Source: Pseudomonadota bacterium
GTDB taxonomy: Bacteria > Myxococcota_A > Polyangia > Haliangiales > Haliangiaceae
Assembly (NCBI GenBank): GCA_022360315.1
Contig: JAKSDA010000526.1
Coordinates: 22,698-86,697, forward strand
DNA: 64,000 nt
Direction: 5' to 3'
In this document: one piece after another, positions 35,384-44,697 of the stretch
Layout: each line of letters opens with the position of its first letter
Position numbering within the stretch: the first letter of the stretch is position 1
Program-made: the position numbers and the translations under genes
Notes under the pieces: model-generated
Databases searched by the model: none
What the model was told of the DNA's origin: nothing
The model's input: only the letters and a program-made list of their open reading frames with translations

Positions 35384-38278
35384 TCAGATGTTTCGGCGAA
35401 AGTACTGCTGAGCGCTGTCGGCCTGGGTGGACTTGAACGCAGCGCACGTGTCGGCTTGCCGGCCGGCTCGCTCCATAGCCTGCTGGACTGTATCGCGGAC
35501 ATTGCCGACCCGCTCGACCAGCGACGCGATGGTGGCAAACTCCGCCCGGCTGCACGGGGGCCGGGTGTATAGAGGAGCGAGCAGGACCAACAGGTTGCGT
35601 CCCCGCAGCGTGGGCGCGCTGCGTTCGAGAAAGTCAAGGGCTCGCTGCCGTCCCGACGAATTCGCCATCAGCTCCTGAAAGAAGTAAACCCGGAACTCGA
35701 TGTCTGGCGCTTTTTTGACCAGGGCCAGACTGCGCTCGATCAGCTGTGGCTGGCGAAACGCGGCCAGGGCACCCAGCAGCGGATACAGGCGATCTCTGTC
35801 GCCGCGCCTGACCGCGCGTTCGAACTGATCCGACATCTGGCCGTGTAGCACTGCATCGCCGTGGGCCGCGGCGATTTGTAGTGTCGCGGTGATCATGCCC
35901 CGCTCGATGCCTCGTCCGGTGCGCAGCCATCGCCGGGCCAGACGGCGAGCCCTGGCCACGACAGTCTGATCAGCGCCGTAGCGGCCGACAAACCCGACCA
36001 GGGTTGGACGCAAGAGCGTGTCGTCCTCGGCCTCGCTGGCGACTTTGGCGAAGCCGAACGCCTGTGCACGCGGACTGTACAGCTGGTTCACAAGGGCTCG
36101 AAATTTGTCCTGATGACGAGGAGCGATGAGGTGGTCGGCGACGTCGGTCAACAGCTCGACGATCGCCTCGGTAGTGTATCGGCTGCGGCTGCGCGCCAGC
36201 TCGGCCACGATCGGCAGCGCGTCGTTCGCGGCGAGATCGGCACTGTAGAGCAGAGCGCGCAGGTTGTAGACCAGGTCGGCGAGCTCCGGTTCCGACAGCG
36301 GAGCCCGGGCCAGCGCGGCCAGCTGCGCCACGGGCAGACGATAGCGAAAATAGCCGGCAGCATCGTGGTTGGGCATGAGCCAGGCCGGGCAGTGGTCGGT
36401 GGCCAGCTCGACGCGCTGCCAGCGCTCGGCGAGAAGCGCACACTGCCGCACGCTCTTGCCGGCACCGGCGTCGTAGCTGAGACACAGGGGAATCTGCCAC
36501 AGAGTCTCATTATCTCCGGGTCTCGACCGGGACCGGGCAGACAACACCAGATGGCGTTTCTGGCCCAGCTCGACCGCGATGCCCGCATCCGAGCAAGAGA
36601 GCTCGGCGGTGACCTCGGGGACACCTGGGGCGTCGAGAAAGGGACGAAACGATCCACTCACGTCGCGCCGAGCCGCAACCGAGAGGGCGGCGAGAAAGTC
36701 CTCTGCGGTCGCGGTGCCGTCGACGTGGCTGGCCACATACGCGCGGATCGCGTCGCGAAAGACCTTTTGGCCCAGCCAGGCTTCGAACATGGCGAGCAGC
36801 GCTGCGCCCTTCTGGTACGACAGGGGGTCGAATGCGCGCAAGAGCTGGCGGCGTGTGCTGCCGACCTGGCGCACTGCGCGCGCGGTGGGGTAGCCATCAA
36901 CCACCATCGCCTGATTTTTGGCCATAACTTTCTCGATGACCTGACGGCGAGCCGGGTCCCACTCGCCGAGCACCTTGTCGGACAGCCAGGTGGCAAATCC
37001 CTCGTTTAACCACAGGTCGTTCCAGTCCCGCGGAGTGACCAGATCACCAAACCACAGGTGAGCGAATTCATGAGCGCAGACCTGGGCCAACAAGCGCTGT
37101 TGCGGCAGTGACGGCCGGGCCGGGTCGGCGAGCAAGATATGCGCTCCGACCGTGATCAGCCCGGGATTCTCCATGGCGCCGTGAAACGAGGGTACCGAGA
37201 TGAGGTCGATTTTGGGGAACGGCACCGGTGTGGCAAAGTAATCGGTGACTCGGGTCAGCAGTTCGGGCGCCATGTTGGCCGCGATCTGTGCCCGGGCTTT
37301 TTCGCCCATGGGCACGACAATGCGGATCGGGACCCGCGGTGCAGCGCCTCTGTCGTCACTATGTCGCGCCGCCGACTGCTCCGACCCGCGATCGGCAGGA
37401 TAGCGGGCCTCGACCAGTTCAAATGGCCCTACCGCAAGGGCAACCAGATACGTCGGCAATGGCCGTGTGGTCGCAAAGTCGATGCGTTTTTTCTTGGTAC
37501 CAACCGGTTCGACGTTGCGCACCGGCATGTTGGACAGGCCAACCGTCGAGTTGGGAACGATCATGGACAGGGTCCACGGCGTTTTAAAACGCGGCTCGTC
37601 GAAACAGGGGAACGCGCGCCGCGCATCGGTGGGCTCGAAGTCACTGAAGATATAGTGTCGTCCTCCGGTCCGCTGGCGAAATAGACCGACCGCTGTACCC
37701 AGTGTACCGCCAAATACAATCGATAGACGTGCAGCACCAGCTGGTGCGCGATGAGCCAATTCCAGTCCGATCAGATCGCGGTCGGCCTGCACGACATGAG
37801 ACGTGATCGGGATCGCGCGCGCGCCCGACCGTTTCTCGCCTGTGCCGGCGGTTCGCCCAGCAGAAGAGACTTCTTCGGCAGCCGATGGTCCGGAGTGATC
37901 GGGTTCGACGACGTTCAGGGTTGCTCTTTCGATGCTGAGGCCCGCCCCGTGTAACCAGATCACGTCGACGGGACTGGCAATGCGAAGGTCGATCGTGATC
38001 GCACCGCGATAACCCGAGCGATCCGGATTCAAGTCCACATCGAGAGCGTATGCCGTGGGCATCACAAGTTCGCTCAATTGCTGCGAAGACGCAGCTGGCC
38101 GGGCTGGCGACCGGTTGTCTGGCGCAACGACGGCATCGGCGCCAGCCGATCGGGTTTGCGCCCGATCGGCTCGAGCGCCCGGATCGGCAGTCAACCCCGG
38201 TGAGGCGACGCGACAGGCCAGCACCACAGTCAAAACGCATAGACCGCCCACCCGATAAAGTCTGCCGATCATGCCCAT
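35384..38278 (-). CDS. M1-family aminopeptidase with lipoprotein-like signal
   Basis: I start at ATG 38278 (964 aa); the open frame runs 57 codons further but a signal (GGLCVLTVVLAC) begins only here. ATG 38272 is equally possible. The exopeptidase motif is HGAMENPGLI, and the zinc site is HEFAHLWFGDLVT with the third ligand in NEGFATWLS. The C-terminal ~380 residues are the helical ERAP-type domain. A linker rich in Arg, Ser and Pro follows the signal and there is another disordered stretch near residues 130-150. It removes N-terminal residues from peptides, probably in the periplasm. Confidence 0.92.
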   Translation of the reverse strand: MGMIGRLYRVGGLCVLTVVLACRVASPGLTADPGARADRAQTRSAGADAVVAPDNRSPARPAASSQQLSELVMPTAYALDVDLNPDRSGYRGAITIDLRIASPVDVIWLHGAGLSIERATLNVVEPDHSGPSAAEEVSSAGRTAGTGEKRSGARAIPITSHVVQADRDLIGLELAHRAPAGAARLSIVFGGTLGTAVGLFRQRTGGRHYIFSDFEPTDARRAFPCFDEPRFKTPWTLSMIVPNSTVGLSNMPVRNVEPVGTKKKRIDFATTRPLPTYLVALAVGPFELVEARYPADRGSEQSAARHSDDRGAAPRVPIRIVVPMGEKARAQIAANMAPELLTRVTDYFATPVPFPKIDLISVPSFHGAMENPGLITVGAHILLADPARPSLPQQRLLAQVCAHEFAHLWFGDLVTPRDWNDLWLNEGFATWLSDKVLGEWDPARRQVIEKVMAKNQAMVVDGYPTARAVRQVGSTRRQLLRAFDPLSYQKGAALLAMFEAWLGQKVFRDAIRAYVASHVDGTATAEDFLAALSVAARRDVSGSFRPFLDAPGVPEVTAELSCSDAGIAVELGQKRHLVLSARSRSRPGDNETLWQIPLCLSYDAGAGKSVRQCALLAERWQRVELATDHCPAWLMPNHDAAGYFRYRLPVAQLAALARAPLSEPELADLVYNLRALLYSADLAANDALPIVAELARSRSRYTTEAIVELLTDVADHLIAPRHQDKFRALVNQLYSPRAQAFGFAKVASEAEDDTLLRPTLVGFVGRYGADQTVVARARRLARRWLRTGRGIERGMITATLQIAAAHGDAVLHGQMSDQFERAVRRGDRDRLYPLLGALAAFRQPQLIERSLALVKKAPDIEFRVYFFQELMANSSGRQRALDFLERSAPTLRGRNLLVLLAPLYTRPPCSRAEFATIASLVERVGNVRDTVQQAMERAGRQADTCAAFKSTQADSAQQYFRRNI

Positions 38279-38688
38279 GCCTGATGGTGCCATACAACGG
38301 GTATCTAAACAGAAACACATTGGTTGTGGATCATACGAGGTGTTTCTGTTGCAGATTCCGGGCGCTTTTTCCAAGCACTCGTACAATGCCAGATCTACCA
38401 CCGATGTCTGCACAATCGACGCTCGGTACCATGTGCTGGATACCAACATATCCTACATTGTCTCACCGATCCTGTAGTATTGTTTCGCCTAACCCGTAGT
38501 GATTATAATGTGCGATTGGCCACTTTTGGCTGGCAATTGAAACGGATTTGTTGCAGGATAGACATGTCGCTGATGGCAGTCGGCACGGCGTTTTGACGTT
38601 TTGATCGAGCAATTGTCGACGAGCGGCTGCGTCGTCATTGGCTTTGTCGAGAGTCATTGTTATCAGTGATTTCCCATGAGTATTTGGT
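38279..38688. other. gene-poor stretch upstream of the aminopeptidase
   Basis: This stretch is lower in GC than its surroundings, with no frame that shows a ribosome binding site or family motif. It probably contains the aminopeptidase promoter. Confidence 0.4.
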
Positions 38689-38880
38689 ATGGAAAAGATA
38701 CAACGACGCGCTCCCACGGATCACCCGCTCCACGACGATCAGCAGCGACGAGAACAGTGGTCCGAGTCGAAGCGCAACTGTTGTTTGGTGCCCAGGCCGA
38801 TGAGAGATCCCCACGGTGTACTCTTCACTGTGATTCTGCTGGTCGGCCTGATTATGATTTTATCGGGGCGATGGTTCTGA
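38689..38880 (+). CDS. possible small membrane protein, 63 aa
   Basis: An ATG-initiated frame of 63 codons has a basic, Arg/Gln/His-rich N-terminal half and a good C-terminal membrane helix (GVLFTVILLVGLIMILSG). No ribosome binding site is visible, and the surrounding region is otherwise empty, so this may be a chance frame. Small tail-anchored proteins of this shape are common, which is the only argument in its favour. Confidence 0.25.
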   Translation: MEKIQRRAPTDHPLHDDQQRREQWSESKRNCCLVPRPMRDPHGVLFTVILLVGLIMILSGRWF

Positions 38881-39164
38881 ATTCCGGGGTTGTTCTCGGC
38901 GCGTAGATCACTCGTCATTCGACGCGTTATCCCGCTGTGATACCAAATCCGGGTGAGACCTCTTATAGATGTTCGGCGGCCGCGGCGATGGATTGAGGTC
39001 ATTACGTATCTGATTCGCGGTCGCAGGAGTTGGAAATCATAGGTCGCAGCAATAGTTGCTGTCGAGATCACCCTTGTTACGCATTATCGATGGGCGCGGT
39101 CGGTGAGCATCGTACCGGCCTGCTACAGCTTCTCCAACAGAGAATGAATGTCCTACGACAAGGG

Positions 39165-39208
39165 AGACCTCTATGATACCCTGCTGCGTCATTTTATCTC
39201 AGAGGTCT
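39165..39208 (+). promoter_or_regulatory. possible ribosome-binding-site sequestering hairpin
   Basis: AGACCTCT (39165-39172) is the exact reverse complement of AGAGGTCT (39201-39208), which contains the AGAGG that serves as ribosome binding site for the rhodanese gene (ATG 39212). In the mRNA the upstream arm could hide the site. A further ATG lies within the loop at 39173. Confidence 0.4.
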
Positions 39209-39211
39209 TTT

Positions 39212-40072
39212 ATGAAACACGTGTCTCTCATTGCCGTTTTGTTTGTTTCGTTGTTGGTATTTGCATGCGGATCGGATTCCGATGACATAGATGCAACGGA
39301 GTTGCTGGTCTCCATGGATTGGTTGACAGATAATCTGGATAATTCTGATGTCCAGATTGTCGATATACGGCAAACGACAGACGGTTATGCTGCGGGCCAT
39401 ATCACTGGCGCCATTCAGCTCGATTTTGCCGCAATCAGGGCCGAGATAGACGGTGTTCCGGGTCAGGTACCGTCGAGCGATGTTGTCGCCAATGCGTTCA
39501 GTGCTGCCGGGTTGCAGCGCGATGCCACTATAGTGGTATACGACAATGAAGATGGCCTGTTTGCGGCGCGTTTGGTCTGGACGCTGCAGTATTACGGTCA
39601 CTCGGATGTCCGCCTATTGAATGGTGATTTCGAGGTATGGAACGGTGCCGGCAGAGACGTGAGCACCACGGCCACCACGCCCGATCCCACGACCTACTCG
39701 ATTGACGGCGCGATCGACGAGTTGCGAGTCGATGCCGAGTGGATCAAAGCCCGGCTCGACGATTCGTCGGTGGCCATCGTCGACGCTCGCACACCAGACG
39801 AATACGCAGCTGGCCACATACCCGGTGCTATCAATCACAACTGGACGACAAACGTCGACAACGGCATGTTCAAGGCCAGGGATACATTGCTCGACAAGTA
39901 CAGTGATATCCCAAAAGACAAGACAGTGGTGACCTATTGTCGAAGCGGTGTGCGGTCGGCAATTGCCTTTTTTGTCCTGCGTTATCTCGGCTATGAAGAC
40001 GTTCGCAACTATGACGGCTCATGGCACGAATGGGGTAATCCTGACAACAATCTTCCCATCGAAACCGACTGA
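39212..40072 (+). CDS. two-domain rhodanese lipoprotein (sulfurtransferase)
   Basis: I start at ATG 39212 (286 aa), six bases after AGAGG, giving a lipoprotein signal (MKHVSLIAVLFVSLLVFAC). Two rhodanese domains follow. The first (about 25-150) has Asp in the place of the active Cys (VVYDNEDG), and the second (about 165-280) has the active loop TYCRSGVRS. This is the usual thiosulfate/3-mercaptopyruvate sulfurtransferase plan. It would act outside the cytoplasm, moving sulfane sulfur to cyanide or thiols. Confidence 0.88.
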   Translation: MKHVSLIAVLFVSLLVFACGSDSDDIDATELLVSMDWLTDNLDNSDVQIVDIRQTTDGYAAGHITGAIQLDFAAIRAEIDGVPGQVPSSDVVANAFSAAGLQRDATIVVYDNEDGLFAARLVWTLQYYGHSDVRLLNGDFEVWNGAGRDVSTTATTPDPTTYSIDGAIDELRVDAEWIKARLDDSSVAIVDARTPDEYAAGHIPGAINHNWTTNVDNGMFKARDTLLDKYSDIPKDKTVVTYCRSGVRSAIAFFVLRYLGYEDVRNYDGSWHEWGNPDNNLPIETD

Positions 40073-40075
40073 CCG

Positions 40076-41305
40076 CTACTGCGCGTACATGCGCAGTTCG
40101 GTGATGGCCAGCTTCATCATCTCTTTACACCGCGCCAGATCGGGGTGGCGGATGAGCACGTAGCCGTCCGACAAAAGGGTTTGCTTCCAGTCGCGGCGCG
40201 GATGGCCGATGGGAAGCAGATGCGCGAGCACCAGGCTGTCGCCGCAATAGGCGCGCAGCCTGGAAAGGCCTTCGATGTGGGTGATGCGACCCTGGCCCAT
40301 GGCTCGTTTGAACACCACGGCAGTGTGATATCGCCGATGTGGTATGCCCTCGAAGCTATGCCAGCACACCGAACGCGCCCATTCGCGATAGATATCGAAG
40401 TCGTTGGCAAAGTTGATCTGATCCATCAGCTTGGCACCACCGGCGCGACACGCGATCTCGCCAAACACAACCTCTCCGTCGGGCTTGCGAAACCACTCCA
40501 GATGCACAAAGCCCGTACCCATACCGAGTGCGTCGAGCACTGCCCGGCCGAGCTTGATACCGCTTGCAAACTCGGGCTCATATGGATTGCGATAGACGAT
40601 CTGCGCCGGGCTGATCCACTCCTTGTTGCGCCCTTCCAGCGGCTTGGGAAAATACTGGGCCACGCTCTCGAAAGCTGGCCTGCCGGCAATGGCCACGGCG
40701 TCGTAGGTCAACTCATCGCCCTCGATATACTCCTCGACGCTGAGCTGGCCCAACCATCTGCGCTGCGACGCGATGCGCTCGAGTACGCGGTCGAGTTGCC
40801 CGGCATCGGTCGCATCATAGGTGTGCGCCGTGCCCGCCCCGGAATTGGGTTTGACCACGACCGGAAAACCGAGCGCCGCCGCGGCCGAGCGCGCCTGTTC
40901 TGCACTGTGTACCTGGACATGCTGTGGTACCCGCAAATTTCTGGCAGTTAGGCGATCTTTCATGATCGACTTGTCGCGAAACCCCATGACCGTGTCCACG
41001 CTCATACCGGCGATCCCCAGCGCCTCGCGCAACTCGGCGGCGACCAGGACATACGGCTCCCACAGACACTCGATGCGCTCGAACGGACCTTTTTGTCGAT
41101 CGGCGCCGATGCGCGCGAGTACGGCCGCGGAGTCGGCCATGTTTTCGACCCGAATATAACCGGTCAAGTGGCGCTTGACCTGCTCTGGAATGTGGTCGAG
41201 CGGCGCCTCGCCCAGCCCGGTGACCCGCACCCCGACCTCGGCCAGGCCGCGGGTGAAATCCTGCATTTCTTCGGGATAATGGGGTGAGATAAATAACACG
41301 TTCAT
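40076..41305 (-). CDS. ATP-grasp ligase, downstream paralogue
   Basis: I start at ATG 41305 (409 aa). The open frame continues 240 codons upstream, but that part only overlaps the neighbouring gene out of frame. It begins MNVLFISPHYPEEM, has the ATP-binding region FPVVVKPNSGAGTAHTY and VEEYIEGDELTYDAV, and a metal-binding end VVFGEIACRAGGAKL. This is the biotin-carboxylase/D-Ala ligase-like fold that joins a carboxylate to an amine or thiol through an acyl phosphate. It is clearly related to the next gene upstream. The substrate is unknown. Confidence 0.85.
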   Translation of the reverse strand: MNVLFISPHYPEEMQDFTRGLAEVGVRVTGLGEAPLDHIPEQVKRHLTGYIRVENMADSAAVLARIGADRQKGPFERIECLWEPYVLVAAELREALGIAGMSVDTVMGFRDKSIMKDRLTARNLRVPQHVQVHSAEQARSAAAALGFPVVVKPNSGAGTAHTYDATDAGQLDRVLERIASQRRWLGQLSVEEYIEGDELTYDAVAIAGRPAFESVAQYFPKPLEGRNKEWISPAQIVYRNPYEPEFASGIKLGRAVLDALGMGTGFVHLEWFRKPDGEVVFGEIACRAGGAKLMDQINFANDFDIYREWARSVCWHSFEGIPHRRYHTAVVFKRAMGQGRITHIEGLSRLRAYCGDSLVLAHLLPIGHPRRDWKQTLLSDGYVLIRHPDLARCKEMMKLAITELRMYAQ

Positions 41306-41387
41306 CGATACACCCAAAAATGACATGCAAACGATCGGGAAGCGCGGCCTGGTGGTGATCGAATACCCTTGTTTGACCGGCAAGGAC

Positions 41388-42608
41388 TCAGCCGGCGCGT
41401 ACCTGCATGACCCGACCCACCGTATCGAGCATCTCGCGCAACACGTCGTAGTCGGGATGGCGCATGCGCACCCAGGCATTGGCCATATATCCGGCCTCAA
41501 CCGGCTGAGTTGGCGTTCCCGCCGGCGGCAAGTGGGCATCGACGATGAATTCACCAAAGCGATTGTCGATCTCGTCGGCGCCGTCGTAGCCGACAATGGT
41601 GCCATCGCGGTCGGGTCTGAGCGCGATAATGCCGGCTGAATAGCGCCGCGACGGCCGATTGTCGATGCGGCCGTGCACGATCGCATGGGCCCACTCGCGA
41701 TAGAGGTCGAAGTCGTTGGCTGCGCAGTACAGGTCCCAGTGGCTGACCCCGGGCGGACGAGCGCCAATTTCGGAAAATCTAAGCCCTTTGGGGCCGAAAA
41801 ACCACTCCATATGGGTGGCTGTGGTGGCCAGGCCAAGGGCCGAGATGACCCGCCGGCCGAGTACTTTGAGCTCGTCGTAGCCGGGTTCGTCCATGCGGTT
41901 GGTGACCACGATCTGCGGCGAGATCCAGCGAGTGCGCATGGCCTCGAGCACGTTGGGATAGTAGTGACAGATGAACTCGTGGCCGATTTGACCGTTGATC
42001 GTGAGGGTGTCGTAAAAACCTTCATGGCCGGTGATGAACTCCTCGAGCGCGACCGAGGCCCCGCGACCCACGCCCATATGGGCCAGGGCCGCCGTTAATT
42101 CGCCGGCGTTGTCGACTCGCTCGGTCCCGGACGCACCGGCCCCCTGGCGTGGTTTGACGATGAGCGGAAAGCCGACTTTTTGGGCAAATGCCATCGCTTC
42201 ATCGGCCGATGACGCGCCGGTCGAATGCGCGCACGGTACTTGGTGGGCCCTGAAGAACGCCTTCATCTCCGGCTTGTCGCGACATAGGATCGCGGCCTTG
42301 ACCGATAGGCCGGGAATCTTGGTCTGCTCGCGGATCCGGGCTGCAGGCAGGATATGGGCCTCGATCGTGGCCTCAAGGCGATCGACCCACTCGCGTTTTT
42401 GCACCCGCCTTACCGCCTGGTAAAGCGCGTTTTCGTCGCATACTGAAGGCACCTGCTCATACCCATGGAGCCAGCTTTTTAGCTCGTGGTCGAGGTGGTC
42501 GACCGCGGCTTCGCCGATACCGGTCACGCGCGCCCCGACCGAGCACAGCGAGCGCACGAATTGCTTCTGACCCTGGGGAAAGTGTGGAGCGATAAAGAGT
42601 ACGTGCAC
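41388..42608 (-). CDS. ATP-grasp ligase, upstream paralogue
   Basis: The protein is 406 aa and starts MHVLFIAPHFPQGQ, parallel to its neighbour. The ATP-binding loop is FPLIVKPRQGAGASGT, the lid Glu region is LEEFITGHEGFYDT, and the metal site is LRFSEIGARPPGVSHW. It shares the same domain order and similar length with the gene 82 bases downstream, with matching blocks throughout, so the pair arose by tandem duplication. They may work in sequence on one small molecule or form a heteromer; nothing else nearby points to a pathway. Confidence 0.85.
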   Translation of the reverse strand: MHVLFIAPHFPQGQKQFVRSLCSVGARVTGIGEAAVDHLDHELKSWLHGYEQVPSVCDENALYQAVRRVQKREWVDRLEATIEAHILPAARIREQTKIPGLSVKAAILCRDKPEMKAFFRAHQVPCAHSTGASSADEAMAFAQKVGFPLIVKPRQGAGASGTERVDNAGELTAALAHMGVGRGASVALEEFITGHEGFYDTLTINGQIGHEFICHYYPNVLEAMRTRWISPQIVVTNRMDEPGYDELKVLGRRVISALGLATTATHMEWFFGPKGLRFSEIGARPPGVSHWDLYCAANDFDLYREWAHAIVHGRIDNRPSRRYSAGIIALRPDRDGTIVGYDGADEIDNRFGEFIVDAHLPPAGTPTQPVEAGYMANAWVRMRHPDYDVLREMLDTVGRVMQVRAG

Positions 42609-42650
42609 AGGGTGATTCTCCAGTGAGGCGTTTGGTATTTTTAACGGGCG

Positions 42651-43871
42651 TCAATCCCGGCAAAAATAGCCGATCTCGTCATCGACGTAGCCACAGCTTT
42701 GCCCCGACTGGGTGCAGTCGCGGCGCAACAACTCGCCATCGCTACACCACTGCGCCACGTTGCCGACACAGCGGCCCAGATAGTCCAGCCCCATGCAGGG
42801 GTCGAACAGGCAATACGCCCCCTCAGTGGTGGCAAAGCGGTCGCACACATCGCCGCAGCCGCCGCAATTGCGGCTCTTGGGCACGCCGCTTTCACACCAG
42901 CGAGCCACGTCGCCGTCGCAGCCGCCCCGGCTGTCGAAGCCCTGGCACGGGTCCGGCTCGGTGATACAGCGAAAGCTGCCCTGGCTTTCGTCCCATCCGC
43001 AGGTCGCTCCCTCGGCGCAGGTTTCGGTGCTGAGCTGGCCGTCCTGGCACCACATGGCGGTGTTTCCGTCGCAGCGGCCGGCGAGGTCGATCCGCCCACA
43101 CGTGTTGTCCCCGCCCGCGGTCGGTCCGGTATGACTCTCCAGCCATTCTTGCCAGGAATCGGTCCGGGTGAATTGATCCTCGCCCCGGCACTGCGGATCG
43201 CCCATGCTCAGCGCGCCGGCCACACGTACTGTACCGTCGCTGGCCACTACCATAACCGGCCCGCCAGAATCGCCAAAACACAGGCCGCGCTGGCCCTGAC
43301 CGTCTACCGTCACAAACTGCTCCGACAGCGCGACAATCGGTTCGGCAGTGAAAAAGCGCTTGCCCCGCGTGAGCTCCTCGGTCTCGCCATAGCCCGCTGC
43401 CTCGGCGGTCCGCCCGATCCAGGTCTCGTCCATGACCTCGGTCATGATCGAGATGGGCACCACGTCGGCCAGCACCTCGCGGGCATCTCTGCTCAGTTCG
43501 ACCAGGGTCATGTCCACCGCCGCGGAGGGGTGCGGTATGATCTGAGCAGCCGGGATGCACTGATCGGGATTGCCGGGATCAGTTCCGATGCAGAATGCTG
43601 TGTCCTCAGGCAAATTGCAATGGCTTGCGGTGAGCACCCAGGTCGGCGCGATCAGAGTGCCGCTACAGCCCTTGAAGTCGCCGATGGCGAGAATTTGCGA
43701 TGGTTCTAGAGGGACGTACGTCGGCATTTCGGTGCCATTGATGACCTGGGGCACTAGCCGGATGTCCCCCACGCATTCCCCCGGTCCGTCGGATCCACAG
43801 CCAGGAGTGCCGAGCGCACCGAAGAAAAGCAAACTCAGGAGGACTTTGCGTGCATTGCCGGGATAAAGCAT
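42651..43871 (-). CDS. trypsin-like serine protease lipoprotein with Cys-rich repeats
   Basis: The protein is 406 aa. The lipoprotein signal ends FFGALGTPGC. The S1 triad is visible as TASHC (His), AVDMTLVEL (Asp) and LCFGDSGGPV (Ser). After the protease domain (to about residue 250) come three Cys-rich units of about 50 residues with the pattern G-x-C-D/V-G-N/D-x-A-x-W-C-x-x-G, a repeat common in myxobacterial secreted proteins. All catalytic residues are present, so it should be an active surface-anchored protease. The ATG at 43871 follows an AGGTAATC stretch. Confidence 0.9.
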   Translation of the reverse strand: MLYPGNARKVLLSLLFFGALGTPGCGSDGPGECVGDIRLVPQVINGTEMPTYVPLEPSQILAIGDFKGCSGTLIAPTWVLTASHCNLPEDTAFCIGTDPGNPDQCIPAAQIIPHPSAAVDMTLVELSRDAREVLADVVPISIMTEVMDETWIGRTAEAAGYGETEELTRGKRFFTAEPIVALSEQFVTVDGQGQRGLCFGDSGGPVMVVASDGTVRVAGALSMGDPQCRGEDQFTRTDSWQEWLESHTGPTAGGDNTCGRIDLAGRCDGNTAMWCQDGQLSTETCAEGATCGWDESQGSFRCITEPDPCQGFDSRGGCDGDVARWCESGVPKSRNCGGCGDVCDRFATTEGAYCLFDPCMGLDYLGRCVGNVAQWCSDGELLRRDCTQSGQSCGYVDDEIGYFCRD

Positions 43872-44127
43872 AGATTACCTCGATAGTGCACTGTACCCCG
43901 TGTCCTGGGTAGTCGACATTGGCCGAGCTCGCATCGTCAGGCGAGGAGATTCTGAAACAGGCCCGGACAGTCCGCTCAGCGGTTCGTTGGCACCCTCTGG
44001 CCCGACCAAAAATGGCAACGATCTCAATATGCTATGCTAGTATTGTATCGTCCACAGCGAATCGGGAGTCGGTTCGGCTAGCCCGGTAACCACAGCGCCA
44101 ACCAGGCGTATTACTATGCGATGATCC

Positions 44128-44697
44128 ATGGCAGAGGAAAGTAGGCTCATGGGACGGTATTGCAACGGAGAGGCCGGGGCATTCCACCAGTTGTACCGAC
44201 TTGTGGCGCCCAAGCTTCTCAGTTACTTGTTGCGCATGACTCGCGACTATGCGCTGGCCGAGGATCTGCTTCAGCTCACGTTTTTGAAGATCCACCGGGC
44301 GCGTGGTGCCTATGTCCGGGGGGCCGAACCTTTGCCGTGGATGTATGCGATCGCCCACCGTACGTTTCTCGACGAGGCGCGCAAGCGAAAGCGTTCCAAG
44401 GTTCAGCTCAGCCGCGAGAGCAGTGGACTTCCCGAGCAGCACGCCCACATCAGCGGCCAGGCTGCCGATCAGGTGACGGATACCGACGACAATTCCGAAC
44501 TCACCAAAGCGGCCCTGGCGGCGCTCGATCGATTGCCGGCCAAGCAGCGCGAAGCGGTCGTGCTCACCAAGCTCGACGGCAAGAGCATTGCCGAGGCAGC
44601 GGCGATAACGGGCACCACGCCGGGTGCGATGAAGGTCAGGGCCCACCGCGGATACGTGGCTTTGCGCAAGGCGCTGGCCAGTGTGGAGGTGCCATGA
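44128..44697 (+). CDS. ECF-type RNA polymerase sigma factor
   Basis: The protein is 189 aa. Region 2 is plain (AFHQLYRLVAPKLLSYLLRM, LAEDLLQLTFLKIHRA, PLPWMYAIAHRTFLDEARKR) and region 4 has ALDRLPAKQREAVVLTKLDG with the helix-turn-helix SIAEAAAITGTTPGAMKVRA. A second ATG eight codons in is an alternative start. The stop overlaps the start of the following anti-sigma gene (ATGA), which is typical of a sigma/anti-sigma pair. Confidence 0.93.
   Translation: MAEESRLMGRYCNGEAGAFHQLYRLVAPKLLSYLLRMTRDYALAEDLLQLTFLKIHRARGAYVRGAEPLPWMYAIAHRTFLDEARKRKRSKVQLSRESSGLPEQHAHISGQAADQVTDTDDNSELTKAALAALDRLPAKQREAVVLTKLDGKSIAEAAAITGTTPGAMKVRAHRGYVALRKALASVEVP

Noticed and set aside
41306..42025. N-terminal extension of the downstream ATP-grasp gene
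   Set aside because: These codons overlap the upstream paralogue in another frame; family similarity starts at MNVLFISPHY (41305).
44160..44693. N-terminal extension of the anti-sigma protein
   Set aside because: It lies inside the sigma factor gene in another frame, and the ATGA overlap marks the true start.
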